Source: Cryptomeria japonica (taxonomy: Eukaryota; Streptophyta; Pinopsida; Cupressales; Cupressaceae). From it: a DNA stretch of 64,000 nucleotides. The position numbers and the translations under genes are program-made. This document shows positions 47,524 to 58,873 of this stretch, in pieces. Below the pieces are notes generated by a model. That model saw only the letters and a list, made by a program, of their open reading frames with translations, was not told where the DNA came from and did not search any database. The stretch covers positions 370,579,667 to 370,643,666 of the forward strand of contig NC_081415.1 of assembly GCF_030272615.1 (NCBI RefSeq). The letters run 5' to 3'. Positions within the stretch are counted from its first letter, which is position 1, and every line of letters starts with the position of its first letter.

Positions 47524-47528
47524 GTTTC

Positions 47529-48130
47529 TTTCAAAGGGGGAAGGCCCCAGGAGGCACCATGTGGCAAAACCAAAGAGCGCGAAATAGGGTGCAAGCAGAG
47601 ACCCACATAATCAAGCGGTTGCAATAGAGGAAGGGAATTTCCTAGTGGCATTCATGCCACATGCAAGAAAGGGAAACAATGATTATGATCTGGATAGCTG
47701 CAACAACATCCATGATGATGGTGGACAAGTGATAGATCTACAGGAGCTTCTTTTTTTTAGTTCTGACCACTGTTTTAGATCAGAGAGGTTTTTTCTGTAT
47801 AAGCCTGCAGGCGCATTGTAAAAGGGGTTCTTGATTGTTTACCATTTTAGAGAAGAACACTTAGAAAATAGCTATGAATTCAATTTAGACCTTAGCATTG
47901 TAATTCAATCAATTAATAGAAAGGAAAACATATTAAAATTTTCCCAGTTTGCCTCTGTTGTATGTTTATTTTTGTTTTATGGATGAATTTACAACTCTAT
48001 GTCATCTCAAATGAATGTGGATATTAATCATTATGGTTTTTTGACTTTTATAAATTTATCACAGGTGCACAGGTCATTGAATCATGTTTTTACTCTTTCA
48101 ATTATCTATAATAATTTGTGGTTTGAGGTT
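47529..48130. other. Spacer between E5 and E7, with a possible coding remnant
   Basis: On the plus strand 47531-47821 is one frame with a single TAG near 47585 (VAFMPHARKGNNDYDLDS, ending KPAGAL). Its composition looks protein-like and it ends in a stop followed by AT-rich sequence, so it could be the end of a host or element gene. No family recognised. Confidence 0.3.
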
Positions 48131-48135
48131 ATACT

Positions 48136-49066
48136 TGTTGGAATCAAGGAACACTGAGAGGGGGGTGGATCAGTGTTCTACTAGTAAATAAACTTTCAAA
48201 CCTATTCTTAAACCACCAGAAGAAAATGCAAGAAAGTAAAATGTGAAAACACAAGATAATCAGCCACAAAATCATAACATCAAGATTTTTACGTGGAAAC
48301 CTGGAAAGGGAAAAACCACGGTGGGGTTGGAACCCACAATATTCATATACTGTGATTGGGAGTACATAAATATTACAAAAGGGGAATGCACTTGCATTCA
48401 GGAAAACTACCTATAACCAAAGGTTCAATTACAATATGGAAGTCTCAGTGACTTACACATCAATTACAATGATAACTACAATTATTGAACTCCAAAATAA
48501 CATCAAACAATGCCTCGATGAGTTATGATTAAGTGTATAAAGTCTAACTAGAACACATCTACAACTCTTCTCTGTTTTTCTTCTCAATTAGCTAACGGAT
48601 CAAGAATGCACACGTGAAACTGTGTCAAAAAGATTTCTTGATCATAACTCGCTCATATCATCATCTAAAAAGATCTTCTACATCAGTTATGTATATCTGC
48701 AGTCACAAAATAAATATTCATTAAGTTGGTTAAGAACAATATGCAATATAATGTGTAATCAAGCGTCGGCTTAGACCGGATCACCAAAACATATGTGAAT
48801 CAACCAAATAATGAGAAAATAATTTTTACATGTCGGCCCTATCATCCCATGCTCGAATCTAACCACCACAATCACTAAAAATCTTCCAGACCAAAAATGC
48901 TCTGCTTATCCTGAAATACCGAAGACAGATTATCGGATCACTTACTCTTCCGGATATCAAAATCCATGACTACCGGATAGGATTTCCAAGGAGAGTTTCC
49001 ATCAATGAGAACCCTAATCTATTATCCATGCTTTAGAATTCACCAAATGAGTGTCAATTGCCAACA
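48136..49066 (-). repeat. E7 3' LTR (931 bp)
   Basis: TGTTGGAATCAAGGAACACT...GTCAATTGCCAACA on the plus strand, partner of 51715-52643. Confidence 0.95.
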
Positions 49067-49079
49067 ATCTCCCCCTTTG
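49067..49079 (-). promoter_or_regulatory. E7 polypurine tract
   Basis: CAAAGGGGGAGAT on the minus strand abuts the LTR. The wider block CAATGCCAAAGGGGGAGAT is the same as in E6 and E8. Confidence 0.92.
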
Positions 49080-51010
49080 GCATTGATGGCAACACTCATG
49101 AAAAATAACTAAGTGTTGAAACCTGTACACCAGATCAATATTCTAAGGCTCCCCTTAGATCAAAATCTCAAAAACTTGTATCATTTTGTACATTTTTCAC
49201 TCTATTCTCCCCCTTTGATAGCAATTCCAAAGCTGGGGTGCTACACCAAAACTTATATACAGGGGTATATACCCGATACTCTATACATACTTGAAGATAT
49301 CTACAAAAATGGTCTTCAAAAATCCTAAATGGGTATCCCACCCATTCTTCAAGTTATCCAAAACTGTGATGAATGCACTGAAAACATAGGCATAAATCTC
49401 TACATCTCTTAATTTAGATAGAACTCATTGTGCCATTGTCTTCAAGCAATCAACTTTGTTACTCAACATGGTATCCATCCGAGGAGCAATAAGGTTCTGA
49501 AGCTCACCGAACCACCTCAAAATTCTCTCCTTTTTCTAAATTTAGGCTCGAGATTTGATCTATTAGAGCCATCACCTAACGTTCAACACTACTGGAAATG
49601 GCAACATTTGAATCAAATGGCTGAGATATACTATCAAGTTTTCCCTCAAAAACAATTATCTATTTATTATATCTTAGGTGAATTTAGACAGTAAAAGACG
49701 TGACTTGTATATCTTTCCTCCTTCACTTAGAGCCTCAGAGATGGTCTGTAATCCTTTGTTCAACCTAACTTTGTCATCTTCAATCATTTTCCAAAAGCTC
49801 TACATTCTCACTTCCTTTAATTTATCCAATACCTTCTTGGTAGTTGCCTTTCCAGTGATTCAAAATTGGTATTGATATTGTGAATTAACTATATGAGCTT
49901 ACCGGAGCAGTTAAAATTTGGATCTAGTTACACTTTTGGTACCACCTTTTGCAAAAAACTCATAGACATCTCAATCAACTTCTTGTCCCCAATCTCTGGT
50001 TTCACTAAGTCTTGACTAGCTTGAGCCTGGATTGTTGCAGCTATCATTAGCCTTTCTGTCGGAGACATCTATTCAATATCAAGAGGTTTATCAAAATTAA
50101 TGGAGATTTGTGGGATAATTCATTTTCGTTTATCCTTAGGAGTGTCAATTGCCATGACTACCGAGACATTGTTAGTTTTCTGCTCTCCCCCTTCTGTCTT
50201 ATCATGTACTTTATCCTTATCCGCCTCTTCTCTTCCTGCAACCTTTCCTTCTTTATCCTTTTCCTTTTCTTCAACATGTGCATCGATGTCACCACTTGGT
50301 GCAGTATCAACTTTAGGTGTCTCTTTTATCTCTTCATCTTTCCCTTCCACCATTTCTAGGTGAACAACCGGAGGATTTTGACTATCTATAGCATCAAGGG
50401 TTGAATGGGTCTGGACTACTAGATGAGAGGTGTCATCCTTTTGAGATTCACCATCATACTTAGGATTTATTGTCAATCGATTTTCCTTTAGAAACCTTTT
50501 CCAAATTTCTTCAGTCTCTTTTCTTACTTCTTCAACCTTGCCAACCATAAGCTTATCGACTCTATTTTTGCTTCTGAATTCTTTCTGGTTGGCCAACTCC
50601 ATGAGTATTTCAAATTCTTCTTGAGAAAAGAAAGCACTGATGTTTATCAATTCATGCTCTTTCATTTTTTTATCTACTCTGCTTGCAATTAGCCTTCTAG
50701 CATCAAAATATTATACAAATATTTTGGAATACTATGTTCTAATTCAATTAAAGACTTGCTTATGCATATGCAATACAAAATATTCCTCAGCTTTCCTTTG
50801 CTCATTTTTATCAAAATTATCATAGTATACACTAATGTTCTTAAGATTGCCATCCTTAAATATCTCATCAATCAGTGTTTTTGTAGTTAATAGAGTAATA
50901 AAGGTATATTTACCTTCCTCTTTGCCGGATTCAAGGTCCTTATCAAATTTTTCTCTTACCCTTCTTCCTCTTTTAGGCCTACCAACCAAAGATGGTTCAA
51001 ATTGTGTCTT
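49080..51010 (-). pseudogene. E7 remnant of the second half of ORF2
   Basis: In the same frame as ORF1: a basic start (VGRPKRGRRVREKFDKD), an 81-codon open block (50744-50989), stops near 50742, 50733 and 50715, a 181-codon block (50120-50665) and then scattered stops with further readable stretches to about 49900. The order of a basic hinge, a helical block with NISVYYDNFDKNEQRKAEEY and a Lys/Glu/Asp-rich tail parallels E8 at 55100-56180. Function unknown. The part homologous to the conserved N-terminal block of ORF2 (56213-57343 in E8) is absent. Confidence 0.65.
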
Positions 51011-51646
51011 CTTTCTCTATTGAGCACCACTGGACTGCAGTTTCCTAATCACCCTTACAAATTCTCCTTTCTCAAACCCAAGTCCTCTCATGTTTTTTCC
51101 ATGTCTTTGACTTTCTAGCATCTCATCAAGACTTGCTGAGCTAGCATTGAATTTGTATTTGTATTCATTTGCAGTAATAAGTTCATCTCTTAGGACAACA
51201 ATCTATCTCTCAATTTCCTGACCATTATTCGTTGATTGTGTCAACTCAAGATTTAGCTAATCATTCTCATAGGTAACCCTAAAGCATTCATCTTCTCTGT
51301 CCTTCAATGATTGATTCAAACTTTCTTCATTCTTCTTCCAGCCTTCAATCTCCTTAGTCACCTTCATCACAATGGATTGCATCTCATTCTTCAATACAAC
51401 ATTCTCTCTGGATAGTTTATCAAATTCATCAGCTTTGTCCTGACTTTCCATGCTTTGTTCTTCTTTCTCCTTCAACTTGTCCATCAACTCTTTCCTCTTA
51501 TCTCTTGAAGTGTTTACTTGATCTTTCAAATCATTAATGAATTCTTCAGTTGCATTTAGGTTTCTCTTTAAGGAACTTATTTCATTTCTTACTATATAAA
51601 GATCCTCAAGTGCCACACAAAGTTGTCTCTGCAAACCAAAATCCAT
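51011..51646 (-). pseudogene. E7 ORF1: coiled-coil Gag-like protein without knuckles
   Basis: Start at ATG 51644-51646 (MDFGLQRQLC), 55 bases from the primer site. It is a long heptad-like coiled coil that aligns with E8 ORF1: DKRKELMDKL with NKRRELYEKM, and LSRENVVLKNEMQ with LRQENSTMKNEMQ. There are stops at 51257, near 51190 and at about 51018. It ends with SASLDEMLESQRHGKN...GLGFEKGEF, the motif that precedes the knuckles in E8, but no Cys/His knuckle follows. Confidence 0.8.
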
Positions 51647-51700
51647 TGATTCAATCTCCCGGACCTTCCTCAAGCGATTAGGATTCCTCAAAGGAACTAG

Positions 51701-51712
51701 GCTCTGATACCA
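51701..51712 (-). promoter_or_regulatory. E7 primer-binding site (initiator tRNA-Met)
   Basis: TGGTATCAGAGC on the minus strand, canonical, two bases from the LTR. Confidence 0.95.
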
Positions 51713-51714
51713 AT

Positions 51715-52643
51715 TGTTGGAATCAAGGAACACTGAGAAGGGGGTGAATCAGTGTTCTACGGTAAATAAACTTTGAAACTTATTCTTAAACCATTGGTTG
51801 AAGCAAATGGAAGAAAGTAAAATGTAGAAACACAAGATAATCAGCCACAAAATCATAAAACCAAGATTTTTACGTGGAAACCTGAAAAAGGAAAAACTAC
51901 AGTGGGGTTGTAACCCACAATATTTATATACTGTGATCAGGCGTACATAAATATTACAAAAGGGGAACACACTTGAATTCAGACACAATGCCTAGAACTA
52001 AAGGTCCAATTACAATATGGAAGTCTCACTGACTTATAGATCAATTACAATGATAACTACAATTATTTAACTCCAAAATAGCATCAAACAATGCCTGGAT
52101 GAGTTCTAATTAAGTGCATAAAGTCTGAATGTAACACCTCTACAACTCTGCTCTGTTCTACTTCTCAGTCAGCTACCGTCAATAATGTGCATGTGAAATT
52201 GTGCCAAAAAGGTTTCTTGATCATAACTCACTCATATCATCATCAAAAGAGATCTTCTACATCGGTTATATATATTTATAATCACAAAATAAACATTCAT
52301 TAAGTCGGCCAAGAACAATATGCAATGTAACGTGTAACCGGGTGTTAGCTCAGACTAGATCACCAAAACATATGCAAATCAACCAAATAATGACAAAATG
52401 ATTTCTACATGTCGAACCTATCATCTCATGCTTGAATCTAACCACCGCAATCACCGGAAAGCTTTTGGACCAAAAATGCTCTGCTTATCCTGAAATACCG
52501 GAGATAGAATTCCAGATCACTTACTCTTTCGGATATCAAAATCCATGACTACTGGATAGGATTTCCAAGGATATTTTCCATCAATGACAACCCCAATCTA
52601 TTATCCATGCATTAGAATTCATTGGATGTGTCAATTGCCAACA
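51715..52643 (-). repeat. E7 5' LTR (929 bp)
   Basis: TGTTGGAATCAAGGAACACT...GTCAATTGCCAACA on the plus strand, partner of 48136-49066 and followed by the TSD ATACT. Confidence 0.95.
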
Positions 52644-52648
52644 ATACT

Positions 52649-52904
52649 ATGCTAGTTTTGCAAGTAAAATTAGTAGAGAATAATTGTTTTAGCAAGATAA
52701 TAGGAATGCCCCCTGCGATCCTTAGCAGGTGCTTCTCATGGAAAGATCTAAATATTTTACCCGATGTCCATGTCACTTTGTGCATTATGTTCTCTTTCCA
52801 ACAATAAAGAGTCTATGGTGTTTCGTGCTCATCTTTGGGGTCACCAGTTCCTGTTATCTCTAAAGGGCATTTAAAGTGTTGTAAAAGCTTTGGCGTTTTG
52901 CCTT
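52649..52904. other. 256-bp spacer between E7 and E8
   Basis: On the plus strand a short frame (MLVLQVKLVENNCFSKII...) runs to a stop at 52805. It is too short to name. E7 and E8 therefore inserted a few hundred bases apart in the same unidentified target. Confidence 0.4.
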
Positions 52905-52909
52905 AGATT

Positions 52910-53696
52910 TGTTAGGATTCCCAAAGATACTGAGAGGGGGGGGTGAATTAATATCTAACCGGTATAAAAAAAAAATTAATTTATAACATGAAAAGCATTT
53001 CAAAACTTTGTACCGGTAAACCAAAAATAATGCAGTAAATAAGAGGAATAACCACAACATAAGAGACACACCATAACACAGTATTTTTAACGAGGAAACC
53101 TGGTGTGGGAAAAACCTCGGTGGGATTTGTGACCCACAATATTCGCTTACTAGCCAATAAAGGAATATTACTGTTTACAATAGGGGCCTGCACATGTAGG
53201 AAGGCCAAGTGCCTAGAGCTCACTACTTAGTTACAAAAGAAGTCTCACTGACTTACAAAAATGGATTATACAAATCCAATGTCTTGTACTACTTCAAATC
53301 AGCATCTACTATGCTAGATTCAGTACCGGTTTAAGCTCTGCTACATACATAAACCCTTATCCAATATCTGCCTTATGATTCACATATTAGGTTTGCATTA
53401 ATTTTTCCATCTATCACACTTACTAAATCTACAATGATCTCATACTTATATGAGTCATGTTACAATCTGCCAAGTTGGCTTACAAAATATTTTACAATTA
53501 AATACAAAATACATTTAAACAAAATTCCTGTCGACCATGGTGCCGATGATCAATCTTTTTGGTGTCAGTGATCAGTGTGCCAGTGTTGAGTCTGTTGGTG
53601 CCGGTGCTTGCCGATATCACATGATTGAAAGGTTGCCATCAATGACAATACCTTCAATCACCTACAATTTCTCATTGGAGTGTGCATTTTCCAACA
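52910..53696 (-). repeat. E8 3' LTR (787 bp)
   Basis: TGTTAGGATTCCCAAAGATA...TTTTCCAACA on the plus strand, partner of 58874-59662. Confidence 0.95.
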
Positions 53697-53709
53697 ATCT
53701 CCCCCTTTG
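53697..53709 (-). promoter_or_regulatory. E8 polypurine tract
   Basis: CAAAGGGGGAGAT on the minus strand abuts the 3' LTR and is identical to E7. Confidence 0.93.
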
Positions 53710-53899
53710 GCATTGATGGCAACACTCATGAGAAAAATCAAAAAGTGTCCAAAAATATTGTCCAAAAAGAATCTGCCAAAATTGTCTTACCAAAACTATG
53801 CTGTCAAAAATGTATGCTCCCCCTGAGCTGATGATGTCTTTGTTCTGATCATTTTTCTCATTTCCACTACTCCCCCTTTGACATCAATGACAAAGGTTG

Positions 53900-56800
53900 T
53901 CATTTACTATCAGTGGAGTGAGGTTCCTTCCTAGATCCTTGTAACCGGGGGGTTACAATGTGGAAAAGATCTGCCAATACCAAATTCCGACTGTCGTTGA
54001 ATCTTTTACTATCCTTTAAAGCCGCTTCTATTCTCTGAACTGTACCGGTTAGTATGTGCATTTTCTCTTTCAGTGTCTTAAGTCTGGGAACCAGAGCCTC
54101 AGAAATTTCTTTTCTCAAAGAAATGAGGTAATCTAGTTTAGGACCAAGTTTACATTTTAAATCCTTTGCCTTAACCTTTATCTTTTCTTTGTCTTTTTCT
54201 AACTTCTCAATTTTCTCTTCAAGATCTGCAATGTTCTTTTCAATTTCCAAAAATGAATCTGATGATCCTATTAAATTATCAGTAATATTGTTAATTTCTT
54301 CTTGAGCTTTGTTGATCTCCGAATCTATGTTCTCTGTCAAAATATTGGTTTTGCAGGTGTCTCTGTACAGTTTCTTGATATCCAAAATTGTTTCTCCTAG
54401 TGTCGGTAATAAGGTTTCTATTTTCTCCTTATTCTTCTTCACTATTTCCTCAAAGAATTTGTCTTTCTCCTTAATCATTCTCTCTCTGAATGTGTCCTCA
54501 TTTATCTGATCAACTATCAAAATGTTACCGGTGATGTATTTAGACAATGTGTCTAGTTGACCTAAAGAATCTTTACTTCCTACAATGCACATGGGTGCTA
54601 TCAATTTAAGAATAGGAATAGTGTCATCAATAGCCTTATAGGCTTGTGCATTACACTCAGTGATCTTCTTAATAGAATCCAATAATACTTCTGTCACATT
54701 CATTGGTCTGAACTCTGTCATTGAAGTACCAGATGTCTGCCCAACTGTCTTCACAAGTTCCATGCTATCTGTTGTAGTAATAACTTTTCTTGTTTCAACC
54801 TCTGGTAGGTCAATTTGTGTTTGCATTTCTACTAGAAAAGGTTTAGTCTTTTCAGCTATTGCCAGTGGCACTGTCTCTATTTGAATTTGTACCTCAACCT
54901 GTTTTTGTTCCTATTTCTCAACCTGTTTCTCAATCTGTTTCTCAATTTGTGCCTCAGAGGGTTTCTCTGTCCTCTCAACTGTCGATTTTTCAGATGTAGT
55001 CTCTGTATGCACTTTCAGTTTCTCTGTATTTACCTCTGATTGTTTTCAATTTCATTTACCGGTGCTTCAGATGGTTTCTCAATGGTGTCCTCTGTCGGTT
55101 TCTCTATATCTGTAGGTTTTTTAGTGCTTATATTTACAGTCTCACTAATTCCAATCTCAACATCTGCAGTCGGTGACTCAGTAGCCATATCTTTCTTCTT
55201 GTCCTCAGTGGTCTCTTTGTCCACCACAATGTTTACTTCTTGTGTATCGATATTCATAGTGTACAAAACTTCAGACTCAAGATTTGTATCGTCTTTAGGA
55301 GTCTCCATACTCTCTATAGCTAGTTGATTGTCAACGGTTTCTACCGGTGGAGTATCAGAAAGAAGTGGGGGTAAGTTATCAATTATTTTTAGGTTTAGAG
55401 GTCCACCTTCCTTACCTTTCCCCTTATCCCTGTCCTTTTAATAGACTCTGATAGTCTTAGGTCTTTTAAGTTCTTCATGTTTCTCCTTTTCAACAAAGAA
55501 TATGTCCCATTGATCCGCAGTCTCTTCAGAAATTTCATTCATTCTTCCTGCCATCAGTGTTGCATGTCAGTGACTAGTTGAAATATTGTCCGGTTGGCTT
55601 CACTCATTAATTGATCAATATCTTTAGGTGAGTTCACTGGGTGAACTACAAGTAATTTCTCAATTTTTATTTTCTTATCCAGCTCAACAATAGCTACCTT
55701 CTAGCTTCAAGTCTTCTATAGAGATCAGTGGGTATTTTATCAACAATTTCCGTCAAAAATTTCTTGTAGATGTCCAAGTGTAAGATTACACTATTTTCTA
55801 TGCTTTCTCTGTCATCAGTGGAAAGTGTGTTATATAGTTTTCTAATGTTTTTCAACTTTACATCCTCTATTATTTCACTTAAGAGTTTGTCCAGTGGAGC
55901 AATATCTTCTTTTACCTTCTTCTTCTTTGGAGTTAACTTCTTAACTAGAGGCCTCACTGCTTGTTTCTTTTGTCTTGTTCTCCTAGGTGTAGGTGAGGGT
56001 ATCGGTGAGGGTTTTCTTTTCCTTTCTACCCTTTTGAATACCACCGATATATCACTTTCAGAAGAAGTTGCAAACGGCGAAAGATGAGTTTCCGGTTGAA
56101 GTCCTTCCAACTCACTTTCCTTAATACCAGTTTGCTTCAATACATCTTCCTTAATAGCTTTAGCTTGTCTAGTGCCTTTCCTCACTGTTTGTTCAACTTT
56201 CTTAACTCTTTTCTATGACTGAATACCACTTTCAATTTTTTCTGCATTTCCAATGACTTTCTCAGATGGTTTCTTTGGTGCTTCAAGGAAGGCTTTTGCA
56301 TAAGTTTCAATTATGTTATCATCTATTTCATATCCCATTTTAGTTACCCAGATAGTTCTAGGGACAACTGCCTCCATCCATATTTCATCTTTCTTGATTA
56401 CAAAGCATATTTCCGTTTGATATTTATCTACAATTGTCTGAGACAGCCTAATTCTTGTCTTCATTCGAGCCTTTAGTGCTTGAAAATGTTCATTTATATT
56501 TTTCTCTCTGTTTTCTCCCATGTTGTTTAATGTATCCAATAGTTGCTTTCCTACCGGTATATCAAAGCCAAAGTCTTTCATACCAATATCGGGTACTTCC
56601 TTAGTAATGTACAGCATCAAACATACAAGCAAATTTCCAAATCTAAAAGTTCCTTTCTTGTATCCTTTGATTTTCTTCAGGTTGTCTATCAATTCATCGT
56701 TAAGCCATTCACAGATGTCAATCTTAGCATTGTTGTTCACTAAGTCATAAGCACTTTTAATACACAAACTAGATACTGAGTTTAACCTATTTGCATGTGT

Positions 56801-57386
56801 GGCCTTATAGCCAAGAATCATAATGACAAATCTAACATTTATGTCCTTTACATCATTGACTCTAAGTGATCTCTTGTCAAATGTTGCACTAGTTAGGTCC
56901 ATTACTGTGTCATTAGAGACATTTCTAGTTTTGACAGGCCTGCTACCGATGGAAGGTAACCCTGTTATTGCCTTAACCGCTTCTTTTGTGATCTTATGAA
57001 TTGAATCCAACCAAAAGAATTCACCATGAACTCTGCTTAGCATAATCCTTATAACATCCTTGGGAAAATTCGGGATACTAAGGATTTCAGTAAAACCTAG
57101 GATTTCCACTATCTTATGTTCCGGTTTGATATTTCCAGATTCATCACATAAAATAGTCCTATACATATTCTTGATTTCTTCATCTCCTAATTCTTCTATA
57201 TGACAATGTATGTATATCCTAGGATCCTCTGCATAAACTACTCCTTTAGGAATTTGAGAAAATGCACCTAGGGTATCATCTTTCTTCGCTATTTCGGGAA
57301 CAAGTTTGAATATGGGTCTAGGGTGCTTGATAACTTCAATCACAGTAGGGTTTGCAATAAATTCAAGGTGTGGATGAGGAAGCCAT
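53900..57386 (-). pseudogene. E8 ORF2: large protein of unknown function
   Basis: The likely start is ATG 57384-57386 (MASSSTP), one base out of frame with the main block. Blocks in order: the conserved N-terminal block of 376 codons (56213-57343) with IEELGDEEIKNMY, IMLSRVHGEFFWLD, ITKEAVKAITGLP and RFGNLLVCLMLY; TAG 56213; a Lys/Arg-rich, Ser/Pro hinge with helical block (55694-56185); a shifted stretch; an acidic Thr/Glu-rich region (55030-55308); Glu/Lys repeats (EKQIEKQVEK); and a 323-codon coiled-coil block (53900-54871). Length without breaks would be near 1150 residues. The basic hinge could act as a nuclear signal (inference). No catalytic motif seen. Composition suggests an N-terminal globular domain with a long helical tail. 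Confidence 0.82.
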
Positions 57387-57729
57387 AGTTATAAATACCT
57401 GAATCTTCCTTAAGGATGAGTGCTTGGATGAACTGCTTCACTTTTTTGCTAAGGATGCCTTCACTCGGGAATTTTCACGCTCTCAAATATTTGAATGCTC
57501 GGTGAATGAAAAAAGAGCCAAAACACTTACTTTATAATGTTATTTTCTCCAACTACCACATTTAATGCTTGCCGATTAAGTCACAACTTAACTCATCTGC
57601 CGGTAAAGAAGTAATTCAACTTGTCACCATCAACCGAGGGTATATTAGCATGTTTTTCAGTTTGTTGCTAATCCCGCAAAGGATTTTCCTTCAGTTAGAT
57701 GAAGAGTCTCCTGCCGGTGGAGTGTTACT
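57387..57729 (-). other. E8 spacer between ORF1 and ORF2
   Basis: No frame of interest. TTTATAAC lies just upstream of the ORF2 ATG, which might be an internal TATA-like element (weak). Confidence 0.4.
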
Positions 57730-58802
57730 CTATTCTACCGGTGGAGGAGTATTCCCATCAACATTCTGATCTGACTTTTTGATCCATTGTTTTGAGAATT
57801 CTTGTTTTACCTCTTCAACCTTTTCTTTACCTTTCAAGCTGAGTCCTTTGTTATTTGTCGGTGATGTCTTGCTTCTACAAAATTTAGCAATATGTCCAAT
57901 CTTGTTACAAGCATAACAAGTCACATTGTTTTTTTGAATAGCTTTCCCATATCCTATGCCGGTTTGTGTTCTGCATTGATTAGATAGATGTCCAAATCTT
58001 CCACAAACATAACATCTTACATTCATTCTGCAATTTTTTGAATTGTGACCAACTTTGTTGCATTTAGAACATTGCCTAGTGGGTGTATTAGTGTTCAGAT
58101 AATTTCTAGATCTACACTGATTTGCTCTATGACCATACTTGTTACAGTTAAAGCACTTCCTATTAAATTTGTAAGCATTAGGTTGTCTTACCAGTTTGTT
58201 GTGGTCATGATTATTTGCAGTACTGGATCTTTCACCAACTTCAAATCCAAGGCCATTGGCATCACCATTTGGTTTCAGATTCTTCAGCATGTCATCAAGT
58301 TCTTCTGAACTTTTCTTGAATTTTTCTTTGTGTTGATTTGTAGCAGCCAATTCACTCTCCAAGATTCCTTTCTGTCTCATGAATTCAGTTTTGTTATTTT
58401 ATGTATGCATCAAATCTGTCTTCAACATATCATTTTCATGACTAAGTCTTGTGTTTTCATTTCCAGCATCATTCAATCTTATAACCAAGTCCTCTTCATT
58501 CTTCTTCTGATTTTCAGTTTCTTTACAAAATCTCATAGTCATATCTTGCATCTCATTCTTCATTGTACTATTTTCTTGTCTCAATTTGTTTACCAGATCA
58601 TTAAGAGTTTATTTTTCATCTTCATCATTCTGCATCTTTTCATAAAGTTCTCTTCTCTTATTCCTTGCTATAGTGAATTTTCTTGAAGTCCTCGAATAAT
58701 ATCCCGTGCAGCCTTCAGATCATCTTCAATTTTGATATTCTTCACTTTTTCTGCATCATAGTCTGAAAGAGTTGTTTCCAATTGCTTTCTCAAGTTTTCC
58801 AT
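57730..58802 (-). pseudogene. E8 ORF1: coiled-coil Gag-like protein with four CCHC knuckles
   Basis: Start at ATG 58800-58802 (MENLRKQLETT), about 60 bases from the primer site. A coiled coil of about 150 codons has a frameshift near 58670 and TAA stops near 58610 and at 58399. The remaining 216 codons (57730-58380) are open: SSEELDDMLKNL...GLGFEVGE, then knuckles starting at residues 76 (CFNC), 104 (CSKC), 123 (CYVC) and 155 (CYAC), all with intact CX2CX4HX4C spacing, and a Lys/Glu then Pro-rich tail. Such arrays bind single-stranded nucleic acid. Copia Gag normally has one knuckle and a capsid domain; the capsid is not visible here. Confidence 0.87.
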
Positions 58803-58859
58803 CTCTACCGGTGTCAAGATCTTCCTCAAGTTGTTAGGCTTTTGAAAATAGAGGACCAG

Positions 58860-58871
58860 GCTGTAATACCA
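58860..58871 (-). promoter_or_regulatory. E8 primer-binding site, diverged
   Basis: On the minus strand TGGTATTACAGC, two bases different from TGGTATCAGAGC, at the expected distance from the LTR. Confidence 0.8.
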
Positions 58872-58873
58872 AT

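Larger units (their letters stand above)
48136..52643 (-). mobile_element. E7: short pol-less member of the E3/E8 family
   Basis: LTRs at 48136-49066 and 51715-52643 and a perfect TSD ATACT (48131-48135 and 52644-52648). The primer site is canonical and the polypurine tract intact. The interior (2.65 kb) encodes an ORF1 coiled coil that passes, in one frame, straight into sequence like the second half of ORF2. The knuckle array and the first half of ORF2 are missing. No pol motifs. Confidence 0.95.

Noticed and set aside
55040-56087. Plus-strand Ser/Phe-rich frames across E8 ORF2
   Set aside because: They are the complement of acidic and Lys-rich ORF2 segments, with no motif of their own.
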